Assembly (NCBI GenBank): GCA_965204655.1
Contig: OZ241998.1
Coordinates: forward strand, 2,356,001 to 2,420,000
Source: CATQHL01 sp965204655
Lineage (GTDB): Bacteria > Actinomycetota > Acidimicrobiia > Acidimicrobiales > CATQHL01
DNA: 64,000 nucleotides
Reading direction: 5' to 3'
The notes under the pieces are model-generated. The model was given only the letters and a program-made list of their open reading frames with translations. It was not told the origin of the DNA and made no database searches. The first letter of the stretch is position 1. Every line of letters begins with the position of its first letter. Below are positions 15,400 through 24,308 of the stretch, piece by piece. A program made the position numbers and the translations under genes.

Positions 15400-17760
15400 T
15401 TAGCCCTCTGGGTGAATGTGGTTGGTGGTGTTATCCAGATTGTTTGAGTAAGGAAGGGATCTAATGTAATCTCGCATCAAATTCCAGTTTGCTTTATTTC
15501 GGCTGGCAGGTAGTTTTATTCTTGTTTCTTTTAGTCTGGACTGCGAGCATTTTCTTCCGTAGTTGTAGCGATACTGTTCCATATTGATGATAGTCACAAG
15601 GAACATAGCTAGGTAATCGTCCATCTCAAACTTGGGGACTAGTTTTTCGACATGGTCAGAGGCTATGAAATTCTGCTTTTGATAGGCGCAATATCCCAGC
15701 ACTGCGCTGTCCACGGTCAAGACTGGGGCTTCCTCTGTCCATTTTCCATAAAAGGCTTCCACCCCGTTGTCGGTTGCCTTGGTGGTTACATATGGAAAAT
15801 CAGAGTTATGTTTTTCTGTGGGGGAGAGATCTAGCGGTGAAGTCGTCTTAGTTCCTTTGATTTCAAATAATTCCTTAAGTGGAAAATATTTCCATTGTGC
15901 TGCCGGAGGGAGTTGCTTCCGCGTCTTGCGAAGAGCGTCTGAACTGACCTCCTTGACGAGTTCATTGGCGAACAAGTATGTGGAGTAACCCAGCAGCGTC
16001 TTTTTGAACATGTCGTCGCCAACGATGCTGTAATCCGTTTCCATATAAGCTTCTGCTGCCCATTCCAGATCATAGGTGAGCTTCGCTTTAGTGCTGATGC
16101 CTGGCTGTTCTCTTTTGTTGCGGTAAGAGTCTATCCACTTTTCCTGCTTGCTTTGCCAGTTATTGTAAAGATCTGATCTGCCACTGTTCTTAGTCTTCAC
16201 GAAACCGTCGTCTTTGAAATAACCTAGAAACACTTCTGTATTTTCTGTGTGCCCCTTCCCAGCCTTGAAAATCATCGCGCATGATACTACACCTACTTTG
16301 GAATTAAAAAACAACTCGTTAGGTAGAGACAGGACAGCTTCCAGTGTGTGTTTTGACATTATGTCTCTCTTTAATTCCTTGGTTGCTCCATGTGTTCCGA
16401 GGGCACACTGCATTGGAAGTAGAGCGATACAGATTCCTCCTTCCTGCAGGCAATCAAGATTCTCTTTCACGAACTCCAACTCGTGTTTGTCGTTCCTCTT
16501 ATCTGATCGGTAGGGGGGATTCAAAAGTCCGACCGTAGGGTTCTCCTTGGCGATTCGTTCCGAGATAGACAAATCAAAACAGTCTCCTTCAATCATGTTA
16601 GTTCTGCCGTCCCGGTGAATGTACATGTTTGCAAGGAGCAGTGGGTAGATGTCCGACTGCAATTCTACACCGAACAACTGGCGTGTCTTGATTCTCTCAA
16701 TAACCCTTGTGTCTCCTTTGGCGTCATCAATCATTTTCTTCATAGCAGATATAAGAAATCCGCCAGTTCCCGCACAATTGTCATATACCTTGGAGTTCTT
16801 GTCAATTAAAGCCATTTCAGCAAACAACTCAGTGATGTGGGGCGGAGTCAGAACAATGCCCAATCCTTTATCAGAGTTGGCATGACGCAAAAATTCGATA
16901 TAGAGCTCTCCCAGTACATCGACGAACTTGTGGTTCTTCTTAAAAGTGTTGATCTCCGTATCTACGCTGCGAACAATGTCTCGCAGTTCGTTCTCTTTTC
17001 CTAATAGAGCATTCTCTGACTCCGCTACACCGAAATGTCCTGCTAGTTTTCCAACGGATGCAACATCAATTCCTGCTTCATTTAGTCTTAGCGAAACGTT
17101 GGATGTGATTGATTCGGCTAGTGCCGAACTGTTGTTTTCGGATGTGTAACTTTTCTGAAAGCTCGGACGTTCCAAGGCAATCAAAATAGAAGCAATGAGC
17201 AGGGCACGTTTCTTGCTGGGAACTTTATTGCTGTGAAGCCTGCTGTTCAGAACCTTCACGAAGGCTAAAAGCGATCCGTAATCTTGGTCAACTTTTACAG
17301 GATCATCGTAATAACCCTTGAGATAAGATTCAACATCTAAGAGCGCATCTCCAAAAATCGTTTCAGGTTTTCCATTCCGCAATTGAAGGAAGTGGGAAAC
17401 TTTGCAGTGTTTTGGAGTTGTCCCACTAAATGCTATAGCCAGTACATCAAACTCTTTGGCTAGATGATCCGCATAGAACAAAACACCGTCTACAGCGTAG
17501 TCTTCCCATTTGTCGCTGTTGTCGCTCTCATGTTTAGCTAAATCCGATTTGCATTCTACAACAAGCAAAAGATCGGAATGTTCTCTGAAGCGTCCGATGA
17601 AATCAGGAAAGCCAGGCTGGCCTGTTCCTCTTTTGGAGGCTGATGCTAGCAGTTTTTTGATTTTCGGAGACGCCGATGGCTTTTTCTCCAAAACGATCTC
17701 ATCTTTGAATGCCCTGAAATGGTCTCGGACGATTTCCTCAGCTTTGCTTTCGTCAGGCAT
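15400..17760 (-). CDS. Single-chain restriction-modification-specificity enzyme (type IIG/BcgI-like)
   Basis: 786 aa. The N-terminal nuclease domain has PGFPDFIGRF and LLLVVECKSD (PD-ExK). A central gamma-class N6-adenine methyltransferase follows, with motif I VYDNCAGTGGFLISA and motif IV LLNPPYRS. The C-terminal 180 residues look like a type I S-type target recognition domain: WKYFPLKELFEIKGT, then YVTTKATDNGV and a helical end. It would cut and methylate with one polypeptide. The gene is convergent with the methyltransferase-Mrr gene (9 nt apart) and has no homopolymer tract. Its codon use is visibly more AT-rich than the suf genes, suggesting transfer. Confidence 0.85.
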   Translation of the reverse strand: MPDESKAEEIVRDHFRAFKDEIVLEKKPSASPKIKKLLASASKRGTGQPGFPDFIGRFREHSDLLLVVECKSDLAKHESDNSDKWEDYAVDGVLFYADHLAKEFDVLAIAFSGTTPKHCKVSHFLQLRNGKPETIFGDALLDVESYLKGYYDDPVKVDQDYGSLLAFVKVLNSRLHSNKVPSKKRALLIASILIALERPSFQKSYTSENNSSALAESITSNVSLRLNEAGIDVASVGKLAGHFGVAESENALLGKENELRDIVRSVDTEINTFKKNHKFVDVLGELYIEFLRHANSDKGLGIVLTPPHITELFAEMALIDKNSKVYDNCAGTGGFLISAMKKMIDDAKGDTRVIERIKTRQLFGVELQSDIYPLLLANMYIHRDGRTNMIEGDCFDLSISERIAKENPTVGLLNPPYRSDKRNDKHELEFVKENLDCLQEGGICIALLPMQCALGTHGATKELKRDIMSKHTLEAVLSLPNELFFNSKVGVVSCAMIFKAGKGHTENTEVFLGYFKDDGFVKTKNSGRSDLYNNWQSKQEKWIDSYRNKREQPGISTKAKLTYDLEWAAEAYMETDYSIVGDDMFKKTLLGYSTYLFANELVKEVSSDALRKTRKQLPPAAQWKYFPLKELFEIKGTKTTSPLDLSPTEKHNSDFPYVTTKATDNGVEAFYGKWTEEAPVLTVDSAVLGYCAYQKQNFIASDHVEKLVPKFEMDDYLAMFLVTIINMEQYRYNYGRKCSQSRLKETRIKLPASRNKANWNLMRDYIRSLPYSNNLDNTTNHIHPEG

Positions 17761-17977
17761 GTCTATCCCCCCTTCTTGTTCCCAGACTTCCCAACTAACT
17801 TAGCACATCCAACTGTTGTGCTGAGCTTTTTCTGAAGATGCCCCTTCTGTTGTGATTTCTGGTTTGCGCCATGTCACTATTGTCTTTGGGGGGTGTGACA
17901 ACCGTAAAAGGTGCTGAGCTTGAAGTGGGTTGGGCGCTATGGGCCATTGATGTCTTGAACAGCGGTTGAACCAATTC

Positions 17978-18133
17978 GTGCTACTCCATGCCGAGCACCT
18001 GTCTAGGTTCCAAAGAGACGAGTGCGGCCTTGATTCCGATTTCGTGTACGGCTCTTTGGGTAGGTGGCATTGCGAAGATCTGGTCAGAGCAGAACTCCCT
18101 CGCGCCTCCTGCGGTGGAGGATCGGTAAACTGA
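17978..18133 (+). pseudogene. Remnant of a pilin-array gene, internally deleted
   Basis: The frame from GTG 17978 reads HLSRFQRDECGL, then DSDFVYGSLGRWHCEDLV. The first part matches the leader of pilins 5 and 9 (LSSFKRDERGL). The second matches their C-terminal end (DFVD...CKSLV). The helix and exported domain are gone. It sits directly upstream of the gene at 18140, as pilin 9 sits upstream of the truncated copy at 12576. So the left and right edges of the block share the same pilin-end plus gene-start arrangement. Confidence 0.7.
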
Positions 18134-18139
18134 AGCAGT

Positions 18140-18529
18140 ATGCCTATGCGCTACGACTGCAAGCACTTTGAGAGTCGCACCTACAGCGGCGGCGACACGG
18201 TGCGTAAGTGCAACCTCGATCTGGCTCCCGAAGCTCCTTGGCGCTGCCCGGAGGACTGCGAAGCGTATGTGAAGCGGCGTGTAGATGTGAGTTGGTCTTA
18301 CGGCTCTCTTGCCATGGGGCGCACTCCCGACGAGCCCGAGTCGGTGGGCAAGGACGATTCTGTCGCTGCGCTCCTTGATGAAGCCGAGGACGTAGTCAAC
18401 ATGGCGGGCGCACGCATTATCGCTGAAGTGGAGGCTGAGCAGGGTCGCCAGAAGCGGTTTAAGCGCCGGAACTCCTCGCGGGGACGCAAATCGGGCGGCG
18501 GTCGGCGGGGCAGAGGTCGGCGTTCTTAG
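18140..18529 (+). CDS. Conserved small protein, Cys motif and basic tail
   Basis: 129 aa, unrecognised function. The N-terminus MPMRYDCKHFESRTY, then CNLDLAPEAPWRCPEDCEAY, has four to five cysteines and a histidine that could bind metal. The middle is acidic. The last 25 residues are Arg/Gly/Ser-rich (KRRNSSRGRKSGGGRRGRGR), suited to nucleic-acid contact. It sits before the suf genes. Its 5' region is duplicated at 12526-12632. Confidence 0.7.
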   Translation: MPMRYDCKHFESRTYSGGDTVRKCNLDLAPEAPWRCPEDCEAYVKRRVDVSWSYGSLAMGRTPDEPESVGKDDSVAALLDEAEDVVNMAGARIIAEVEAEQGRQKRFKRRNSSRGRKSGGGRRGRGRRS

Positions 18530-18853
18530 GTGTCAGCGGGGACTCGCAGCCTGCTGTCGAACTGGCCACCAACTCCGTTTCTGTTTCCGGCTGTTTCATT
18601 CCCCTACGTCAACCCAGTTGCCCGCCCGGAGAGTCCTTTCAATTCTGTTCCCAATTCAGGCTGCTTCAGCCCCTACGTCATCCAGTCGCTTGCTTGGGGG
18701 CGTCCCTTCAACTCTGTCCGCACTTCCGGACGCTCCAGCCCCCCTCCCTTTACCGACTTTTCGTCCGCCTTGCCCACTGTCGTGCGAGTGCAGCCGGCCG
18801 CTCCGGCCCCCCCTCCCTCCCTTTACCGACTGCTATCGGTGACTGAGGCTTAG
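18530..18853. repeat. Gene-free stretch with degenerate repeats upstream of sufD
   Basis: It holds about three degenerate 60-bp units (CTTTCAATTCTGTTCCCAATT..GGCTGCTTCAGCCCCTACGTC type) and two copies of CCCTCCCTTTACCGACT (18742-18758 and 18815-18831). One frame is open across it, but the translation is Pro/Ser filler and looks non-coding. It must contain the sufD promoter; none was identified. Confidence 0.5.
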
Positions 18854-20308
18854 ATGCCCCCGCTTGGTGACTGCTTCTCAGTTGCCGATGCTGCCTCCTT
18901 GCCGGGAGCGGACTGGTTGCGTCGCCGCCGGATGGCCGCCGCCGACGCCTTGAGCACCGCTGAACTTCCCTCTGCCGCTGAGGAGGTCTGGCGCTACAGC
19001 CCAGTCGGAGAGATCGATCTAGATGACTACCGACTGGTGGACTTCAACTCGGAGACCCGTCCGTCCGCCACCGACCTGCCGCAGCGGATGTCGGAGCGTT
19101 TCGGTCAGATCTGCGGCTTGGCGGTCGTTCGGAACGGAGCGGTCGTGGCTGTTGAGACCAAACCTCCCGCCGCCTCAGACGGCTCAGAAGCCTCAGGAGC
19201 CTCAGCCGCCTCAGCCGGTCTGGGCGATCTGGAACCGGCCGCCTCTGCAGCCTCAGGCGGCTCGGCCGGTCTGGAAGCCGCAGCCTCAGGCGCCTCAGGC
19301 GGTCTGGAAATCGTGACGCTCGCTGGGCGCCCCAACTCCGGCGCCCCCGCCGCCCCTTCCGACCCCGGCCTCGGCGGCGTCCTCGCCTCGGCGGCCTCCG
19401 ACCTGCCCGACGCTTTCGTTCTTCTCAACGACGCCTTCAGCGCCGAGGCGATCCACGTACACATACCCGAGGGCGCACGCATACCCCGCCCCGTCGTCGT
19501 GGCTCACGTCGTAGACGCAGAAGCCTCCGCCGTGTTCCCGCGACTCCTGGTGTCGGTGGGAGAAGGCGCCGAAGCCCAGGTCATAGACCTCTACACATCC
19601 TCCGATGCGTCAATCTTCGCCGCGCCGGTGGTGGAAATCCAAGTAGGGGCGGGCGCACGCCTCGGCTACCTGTCGATCCAGGAGTTGGGGCGCCGCACCA
19701 CCGCCGTCGCTTCCACCGCCGCCGTCGTCGCCGGGCAGGCGCACCTCAACATGGGGCTCGTGGCGGTCGGCGGCTCCTACGCCCGCCTGCGAACTGACTG
19801 CAGCCTGGCGGGCAGAGGCTCAACCGGCGACATATCCGCTATGTACTTCGCCGACCGCAGTCAAGTTCACGATTTCCGCACCTTCCAGAATCACGACGCC
19901 CCCGACACCAACAGCAACCTGCTGTTCGTAGGGGCGGTGGATGACGACGCCCGCTCCATATATTCCGGCCTCATCCGTGTAAGTCCGCAAGCCCGCGGGA
20001 CTGACGCCGTGCAGACCAACCGCATCCTCAAACTCTCCGAGAACGTCTGGGCGGAGTCGGTGCCCAATCTGGAGATTGAGAACAACGACGTGCGCTGCGC
20101 TCATGCCACGTCCGTGGGGCCGCTGGACGAGGCTCAGCGCTTCTACCTGGAGAGCAGGGGAGTACCCCCCGACGTGGCGGAGCGGCTCATCGTGGAGGGA
20201 TACTTCGGCGAGGTGGCACGTCGGCTGCCGATGCAGGAACTCGCCGAAGCGCTAGGCGGTTTGGTGAGCGCAAAACTAACTCCGCACGTACCGGCGGCTG
20301 GGCGATGA
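18854..20308 (+). CDS. sufD: Fe-S cluster assembly scaffold protein SufD
   Basis: 484 aa. The C-terminal two thirds match SufD/SufB beta-helix proteins: FADRSQVHDFRTFQNHDAP, YSGLIRVSPQARGTDAVQTN, IENNDVRCAHATSVGPLDE and YLESRGV. SufD works with SufB and SufC as the SufBCD scaffold for Fe-S clusters. An Ala/Ser/Gly-rich insert (about residues 108-170) separates the N-terminal domain from the helix. No sufB is visible here. It is followed by the Rieske and sufC genes on the same strand. Confidence 0.88.
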   Translation: MPPLGDCFSVADAASLPGADWLRRRRMAAADALSTAELPSAAEEVWRYSPVGEIDLDDYRLVDFNSETRPSATDLPQRMSERFGQICGLAVVRNGAVVAVETKPPAASDGSEASGASAASAGLGDLEPAASAASGGSAGLEAAASGASGGLEIVTLAGRPNSGAPAAPSDPGLGGVLASAASDLPDAFVLLNDAFSAEAIHVHIPEGARIPRPVVVAHVVDAEASAVFPRLLVSVGEGAEAQVIDLYTSSDASIFAAPVVEIQVGAGARLGYLSIQELGRRTTAVASTAAVVAGQAHLNMGLVAVGGSYARLRTDCSLAGRGSTGDISAMYFADRSQVHDFRTFQNHDAPDTNSNLLFVGAVDDDARSIYSGLIRVSPQARGTDAVQTNRILKLSENVWAESVPNLEIENNDVRCAHATSVGPLDEAQRFYLESRGVPPDVAERLIVEGYFGEVARRLPMQELAEALGGLVSAKLTPHVPAAGR

Positions 20309-20440
20309 GTTCGCCTGGTTCGCCCTCGGCTGGTTTGCCTGCGACCTCGGGTGGTTCGCCTGGTGCGGCCTCGGTTAGTTCGGCCCCCCGATGAACTCCA
20401 GGCCTCGGTCTCCGGTCACTCCTCTGGTGAGAGTCTTCCG

Positions 20441-20923
20441 ATGAGTTCTGTTCGCATTTGCGGTGACGGCGATCTGCCCGACGGCACGGCTCGCCGCTTT
20501 GATGCGGGCGGCCACTGCGTAGCCCTGGTGCGGATAGGCGGCGACTACTTCGCCATCGGCGACACGTGCAGCCACGCCGACTACTCCCTCTCCGACGGCG
20601 AGGTGGACGACTTTGACTGCACCTTGGAATGCCCCAAGCACGGCAGCCTCTTTGACCTGCGGACGGGCGAGCCTCTCACTCTGCCCGCCACCCGTCCGGT
20701 GGTCGCCTATGAGGTATCGGTGGAGGAGGGCGGCGTGTACGTTGAACTCCCGAGGCCGGGCGGCGAGGGTGGCGGGGGTGGCGCGGTGGGCGGCGAGGGA
20801 ACTTCTGGCGGCGGGGGAAGCTCCGAGCCGGCCCCTGATTCTGAGGCCGCCGGCGATCAAGCAGGCGGGGGAAACCCTGGCGGCGAGAGAGCCTCCGGCG
20901 CCGAGACAGGCGAAGGACGGTGA
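20441..20923 (+). CDS. Rieske-type [2Fe-2S] ferredoxin
   Basis: 160 aa from ATG 20441. The Rieske motifs CSHADYSL (CxH) and CPKHGSLFD (CxxH) are intact, so a [2Fe-2S] cluster with two Cys and two His ligands is expected. The last 55 residues are a Gly/Glu/Ala-rich tail not seen in typical members. It sits between sufD and sufC and is probably co-transcribed. Related small ferredoxins are common in actinobacterial suf operons. Confidence 0.88.
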   Translation: MSSVRICGDGDLPDGTARRFDAGGHCVALVRIGGDYFAIGDTCSHADYSLSDGEVDDFDCTLECPKHGSLFDLRTGEPLTLPATRPVVAYEVSVEEGGVYVELPRPGGEGGGGGAVGGEGTSGGGGSSEPAPDSEAAGDQAGGGNPGGERASGAETGEGR

Positions 20924-20927
20924 AGCG

Positions 20928-21878
20928 ATGAGCGAACTGGTGGTGGATGGTCTCAAGGTGATGGCCGGAGGCGAATTGATCCTCCGAGGCCTTGATCTGC
21001 ACGTGCACAAGGGCGAGGTGCACGCCGTGATGGGGCCGAACGGCTCGGGCAAGTCCACGCTGGCACACGTTTTGATGGGGCGCTCTGGCTACGAGGTGCT
21101 GGATGGCCGGGCGACCCTTGACGGCGCTGACCTACTAGAGATGACGCCGTTTGAGCGGGCGCAGGCCGGCCTCTTCCTGGCTATGCAGTATCCGACCGAA
21201 GTGCCCGGCGTCTCCCTCATAGACATGCTTGCGGCGGCGCTGGACGCATCGAGCTTCCGCCGAAACGCCGCAGCGGCGGGTGGCCAGTCCGAACCCCCCG
21301 AACTCCCTGAACCCCCCGCCGCAAACCTGCCCGATCCCCTCGTCGCCTCCGCCGGTGAGAGCCGGTCTGACCTTCCCGCGGGCGAACGCCCCCCCGACCC
21401 CCCCGCAGCCGGACGCCGCCCCGCCAACGGAGACTCTGCCTCCTCAGACCTGGCCGAGCGCATAGCCGCCGAAGCCGACCTGCTGGGCGTACCGCAGAAA
21501 CTCCTGGAGAGGTCGTTGAACGTGGATTTCTCCGGCGGCGAGCAGAAACGGGGGGAGGCCCTGCAGCTCGCCGTGCTGCGGCCAGTCATTGCGATCCTGG
21601 ACGAAATCGATTCGGGGTTAGACATTGATGCGCTGCGCGAAGTCTCCCGCCGCCTAGAGCGGTCGGCCACCGAAGACGGCCTGGGCGTGCTGGCGATCAC
21701 CCACTACTCCCGACTGCTGAACGAACTCAACGCCGACCACGTGCACATCCTGATGCGCGGACGCATAGTGGCCTCCGGCGGGCCGGAGTTGGCGGACGAA
21801 CTGGAGCGGAGCGGCTACGAGCGCTGGGCGCAGCCTGATGAGGTGGCCGTGTCGCTAGGTCGGCTAGGACGCAAGTAG
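20928..21878 (+). CDS. sufC: Fe-S assembly ATPase SufC (copy 1, with linker insertion)
   Basis: 316 aa. Walker A GPNGSGKST, signature DFSGGEQKRGE, Walker B AILDEIDSGLDIDAL and H-loop ITHYSR identify SufC. Family members are about 250 aa. Here a Pro/Ala/Ser-rich insertion of about 65 residues (about 122-187) lies between the ATPase helical subdomain strands, after AALDASSFRR. It follows the Rieske gene by 4 nt. A second SufC is encoded at 24309. Confidence 0.9.
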   Translation: MSELVVDGLKVMAGGELILRGLDLHVHKGEVHAVMGPNGSGKSTLAHVLMGRSGYEVLDGRATLDGADLLEMTPFERAQAGLFLAMQYPTEVPGVSLIDMLAAALDASSFRRNAAAAGGQSEPPELPEPPAANLPDPLVASAGESRSDLPAGERPPDPPAAGRRPANGDSASSDLAERIAAEADLLGVPQKLLERSLNVDFSGGEQKRGEALQLAVLRPVIAILDEIDSGLDIDALREVSRRLERSATEDGLGVLAITHYSRLLNELNADHVHILMRGRIVASGGPELADELERSGYERWAQPDEVAVSLGRLGRK

Positions 21879-22035
21879 AGGCTAGGGGCGTCTGGGGCCG
21901 CCCAGGGCCGCCCGGCAGTAGGGCAACTCGGTAGTAGAGCAACTCGGTAGTGCTGTCTGGTAGTAGGGCTGTCTGGTAGTAGGGTCGCCCAGAGCAACTC
22001 GGTAGTGGGGCCGCCCAGGGCCGCCGGGTAGTAGA
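21879..22035. repeat. Short degenerate tandem repeats between sufC and the pterin dehydratase gene
   Basis: Repeated units of the kind GGTAGTAGRGCAACTC and GCCGCCCAGGGCCGCC alternate over about 150 bp. They are non-coding in all frames examined. Possible roles are unclear. Confidence 0.6.
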
Positions 22036-22338
22036 GTGGTGGCCGTGAGCGAGGACAGCAACCAACTGCTAGCCGACGACGTGATCGAAGCTCGTCTGTC
22101 GGAAATCCCTGGATGGGAAAGACGAGGCGACGCCCTGCGCCGGGATTTTGAATTTGACGACTTCACTTCGGCGTTCGGGTTCATGGCCTCCGTTGCGTGC
22201 GTGGCCGAGCGCTTGTTTCACCATCCCGAGTGGTCGAACGTGTGGAACAAGGTGTCCATAGAGATCAGCAACCACTCAGCGGGCGGCATCACCGACCTAG
22301 ATTTTCAGTTCGCACGGCGCGTCAACAAACTCCTCTAA
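22036..22338 (+). CDS. Pterin-4a-carbinolamine dehydratase
   Basis: 100 aa, the usual family length. W-RRGDALRRDFEFDDF, FMASVACVAERLFHHPEW and the SNVWNKVSIEISNHSAGGIT block give the active-site histidines (HHPEW and NHSAGG). It regenerates tetrahydropterin cofactor by dehydrating the 4a-hydroxy form; some bacterial members act in molybdopterin-type metabolism instead. The start is a GTG. It ends on codons shared with the convergent sufU stop. Confidence 0.88.
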   Translation: MVAVSEDSNQLLADDVIEARLSEIPGWERRGDALRRDFEFDDFTSAFGFMASVACVAERLFHHPEWSNVWNKVSIEISNHSAGGITDLDFQFARRVNKLL

Positions 22339-22844
22339 GGAGACGTCTGTTTCAACCCCTCTGCCAGGGTGTTCCAGCACAGCGTCGCACACTTTATTCT
22401 CACCGGAAACTTCTTCACCCCCCCCAGTGCGGCCAGGTCGCCCAGCGTGTCAATGTCCGAGCGTGCGCTGCCCGTCCCGCCGCCACTCGTCCCCCCGTCG
22501 CCGCCCGCCGTCCCGCCGTCGCCGCCCGTGTCCTCGTCGTGGATGTCCATCATTGACTTGAACGCTCGTTCCAGCGCCCTGACCTCGTCCACGCTCCTGC
22601 CTTTCACGCTTTCCGACATCATTGAAGCGGCCGCCTGACTGATTGAGCACCCCTGACCACCGACGCGCAAGTCCCTTATCACGCCCCCGTCGTCGAGCAC
22701 CACGTAAACGATCACCTCGTCGCCGCACAGCGGGTTGAAGCCTTCGGCGCGCCGGGCTGGCGGGCAGGCCAGCTCCCCTCGGTTGCGGGGGTTGCGGTAG
22801 TGGTCTAGCACGACCTCTCTGTACAGGTTGTCAAGGCTGGGCAT
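22335..22844 (-). CDS. sufU: Fe-S/sulfur-transfer scaffold SufU
   Basis: 169 aa. LYREVVLDHYRNPRNRG, NPLCGDE, GQGCSISQAAASMMSE and KCATLCW give the conserved cysteines and aspartate of SufU. SufU binds zinc and accepts sulfur from SufS. A Gly/Asp/Ser-rich insertion (about residues 100-135) interrupts the C-terminal helix region. It lies 23 nt after the sufS stop, in one minus-strand operon with sufC2 and sufS. Confidence 0.9.
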   Translation of the reverse strand: MPSLDNLYREVVLDHYRNPRNRGELACPPARRAEGFNPLCGDEVIVYVVLDDGGVIRDLRVGGQGCSISQAAASMMSESVKGRSVDEVRALERAFKSMMDIHDEDTGGDGGTAGGDGGTSGGGTGSARSDIDTLGDLAALGGVKKFPVRIKCATLCWNTLAEGLKQTSP

Positions 22845-22867
22845 GCTCAGTTCCGCTCCGGGGCGTC

Positions 22868-24220
22868 TCAGAGCCCGAACATCTCGCCCACCCGTTCCAG
22901 GGCGTCGGCGAGGCGGTCTATGTCGGACTCGTCGTTGTAGAAGTAGACCGACGCCCGCGCCGTGGCTACTACGCCCAGGACGTCCATCAGCGGCTTGGCG
23001 CAGTGGTGTCCTGCCCGCACGCAGACTGCGTCGGCGTCTAGCACCTGGGAGATGTCGTGGGCGTGGACGCCGCCGTATTCAAACGACAGAACCCCTCCGC
23101 GGGCTTCGGTGTCGGTCGGCCCGTGAATCTTCAGCACGTCGCCGAAGCGCTCCGGGAGGGTGCGCATTGCGTAGTCCAGGAGCGCCTTGTCGTGCTGCCT
23201 GACCGCTTCCATGCCGATGCCGTCTAGGTAGTCCACGGCGGCTCCCAGACCCACCGCTTCGGCGATGGGCGGCGTGCCGGCTTCAAACTTCCAGGGCAGT
23301 TCGTTGGGGAGGAAGCCTTCGGTGGTGACATTCAGGATCATCTCCCCGCCGCCGAGGAAGGGCGGCATGGCGTCCAGGAGTTCTTCACGCCCCCAGAGCA
23401 CGCCGATGCCCGTGGGGCCGCACATCTTGTGACCGGAGAACGCCAGGAAATCGACGCCCAGCGCTTCTACGTCCGTGGGCAGGTGGGGTACGTGCTGAGC
23501 GCCGTCTAGCACCACCACCGCCCCCCGCTCTCGGGCCATCTCAGCGATGCGGCGCACCGGGGGGATTGTGCCCAGCACGTTCGACATGGCCGTGAGCACC
23601 ACTATGCGGGTGCCTTCCAGCAGTTCGTCTAGCTTGCTGAGGTCGAGGCCGTCGCTGCTGGCGAGTGGCAGCCAGCGGAGTTCAGTGCCCCGCTCGGCGC
23701 AGAGGATGTGCCACGGGACGATGTTGGCGTGGTGCTCCATGAGGGTCGTCAGGATGGCGTCGCCCTTGCGCAGGCGGCTGCGACCCCAGCTGTGCGCCAC
23801 CAGGTTCAGCGCTTCGGTGGCGTTCTTGGTGAAAATCACCTCGCGGGGCGAGGCTGCGCCGATGAACCGCTGCACCTTGGCGCGGGTTTCCTCCATCTCC
23901 TGGGTCGCCAAGTCCGCTATGTAGTAGGCGCCGCGGTGGACGTTGGCGTTGATGAGGCGGTAGTAGTCGTCCATTGCGTCGAGGACAGCCTGGGGTTTCT
24001 GCGAGGTAGCTGCGGAGTCGAGGTAGACGATGGGCTTGCCGTGCACCTCCCGAGCCAGCAGAGGGAAGTCGGCTTTCAGCGAGGCGGAGTTTAGGGGGGG
24101 TGCGGGCGGCGTGGGGTCGGCGTGGGGCGGCTCGCCGGGGGGCTCGCCAGGGGACGACGGGGCGTGGGGGGCAGCGGGCGACTCGCTGGTGAGCGGCTGC
24201 TCACCGGGGGGTGCAGTCAT
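22868..24220 (-). CDS. sufS: Cysteine desulfurase SufS
   Basis: 450 aa. YLDSAATSQKPQAVLDAM, FSGHKMCGPTGIGVLWG (PLP lysine) and RAGHHCAKPLMD (catalytic Cys) identify a group II cysteine desulfurase. It takes sulfur from cysteine for Fe-S clusters and passes it to SufU. The first roughly 45 residues are a Pro/Ala/Ser-rich extension before LKADFPLLAREV; the true start may lie closer to the domain, but no better start codon is obvious. Confidence 0.92.
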   Translation of the reverse strand: MTAPPGEQPLTSESPAAPHAPSSPGEPPGEPPHADPTPPAPPLNSASLKADFPLLAREVHGKPIVYLDSAATSQKPQAVLDAMDDYYRLINANVHRGAYYIADLATQEMEETRAKVQRFIGAASPREVIFTKNATEALNLVAHSWGRSRLRKGDAILTTLMEHHANIVPWHILCAERGTELRWLPLASSDGLDLSKLDELLEGTRIVVLTAMSNVLGTIPPVRRIAEMARERGAVVVLDGAQHVPHLPTDVEALGVDFLAFSGHKMCGPTGIGVLWGREELLDAMPPFLGGGEMILNVTTEGFLPNELPWKFEAGTPPIAEAVGLGAAVDYLDGIGMEAVRQHDKALLDYAMRTLPERFGDVLKIHGPTDTEARGGVLSFEYGGVHAHDISQVLDADAVCVRAGHHCAKPLMDVLGVVATARASVYFYNDESDIDRLADALERVGEMFGL

Positions 24221-24308
24221 TTCGCTGGGGGCGGCGCCGGCGACGCTTTGCCGGGTGGCACGGGGGGTGGCTCGCCGGCGGTCGACGTCTTGCGCAACTG
24301 GGTCACTT

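Noticed and set aside
18530..18853. A 107-codon open frame before sufD
   Set aside because: The translation is Pro/Ser filler that follows degenerate DNA repeats; it lacks a ribosome binding site and any known motif.
19105..20104. Long minus-strand frames opposite sufD
   Set aside because: They are shadows of the GC-rich sufD coding strand; the plus frame has clear SufD motifs.
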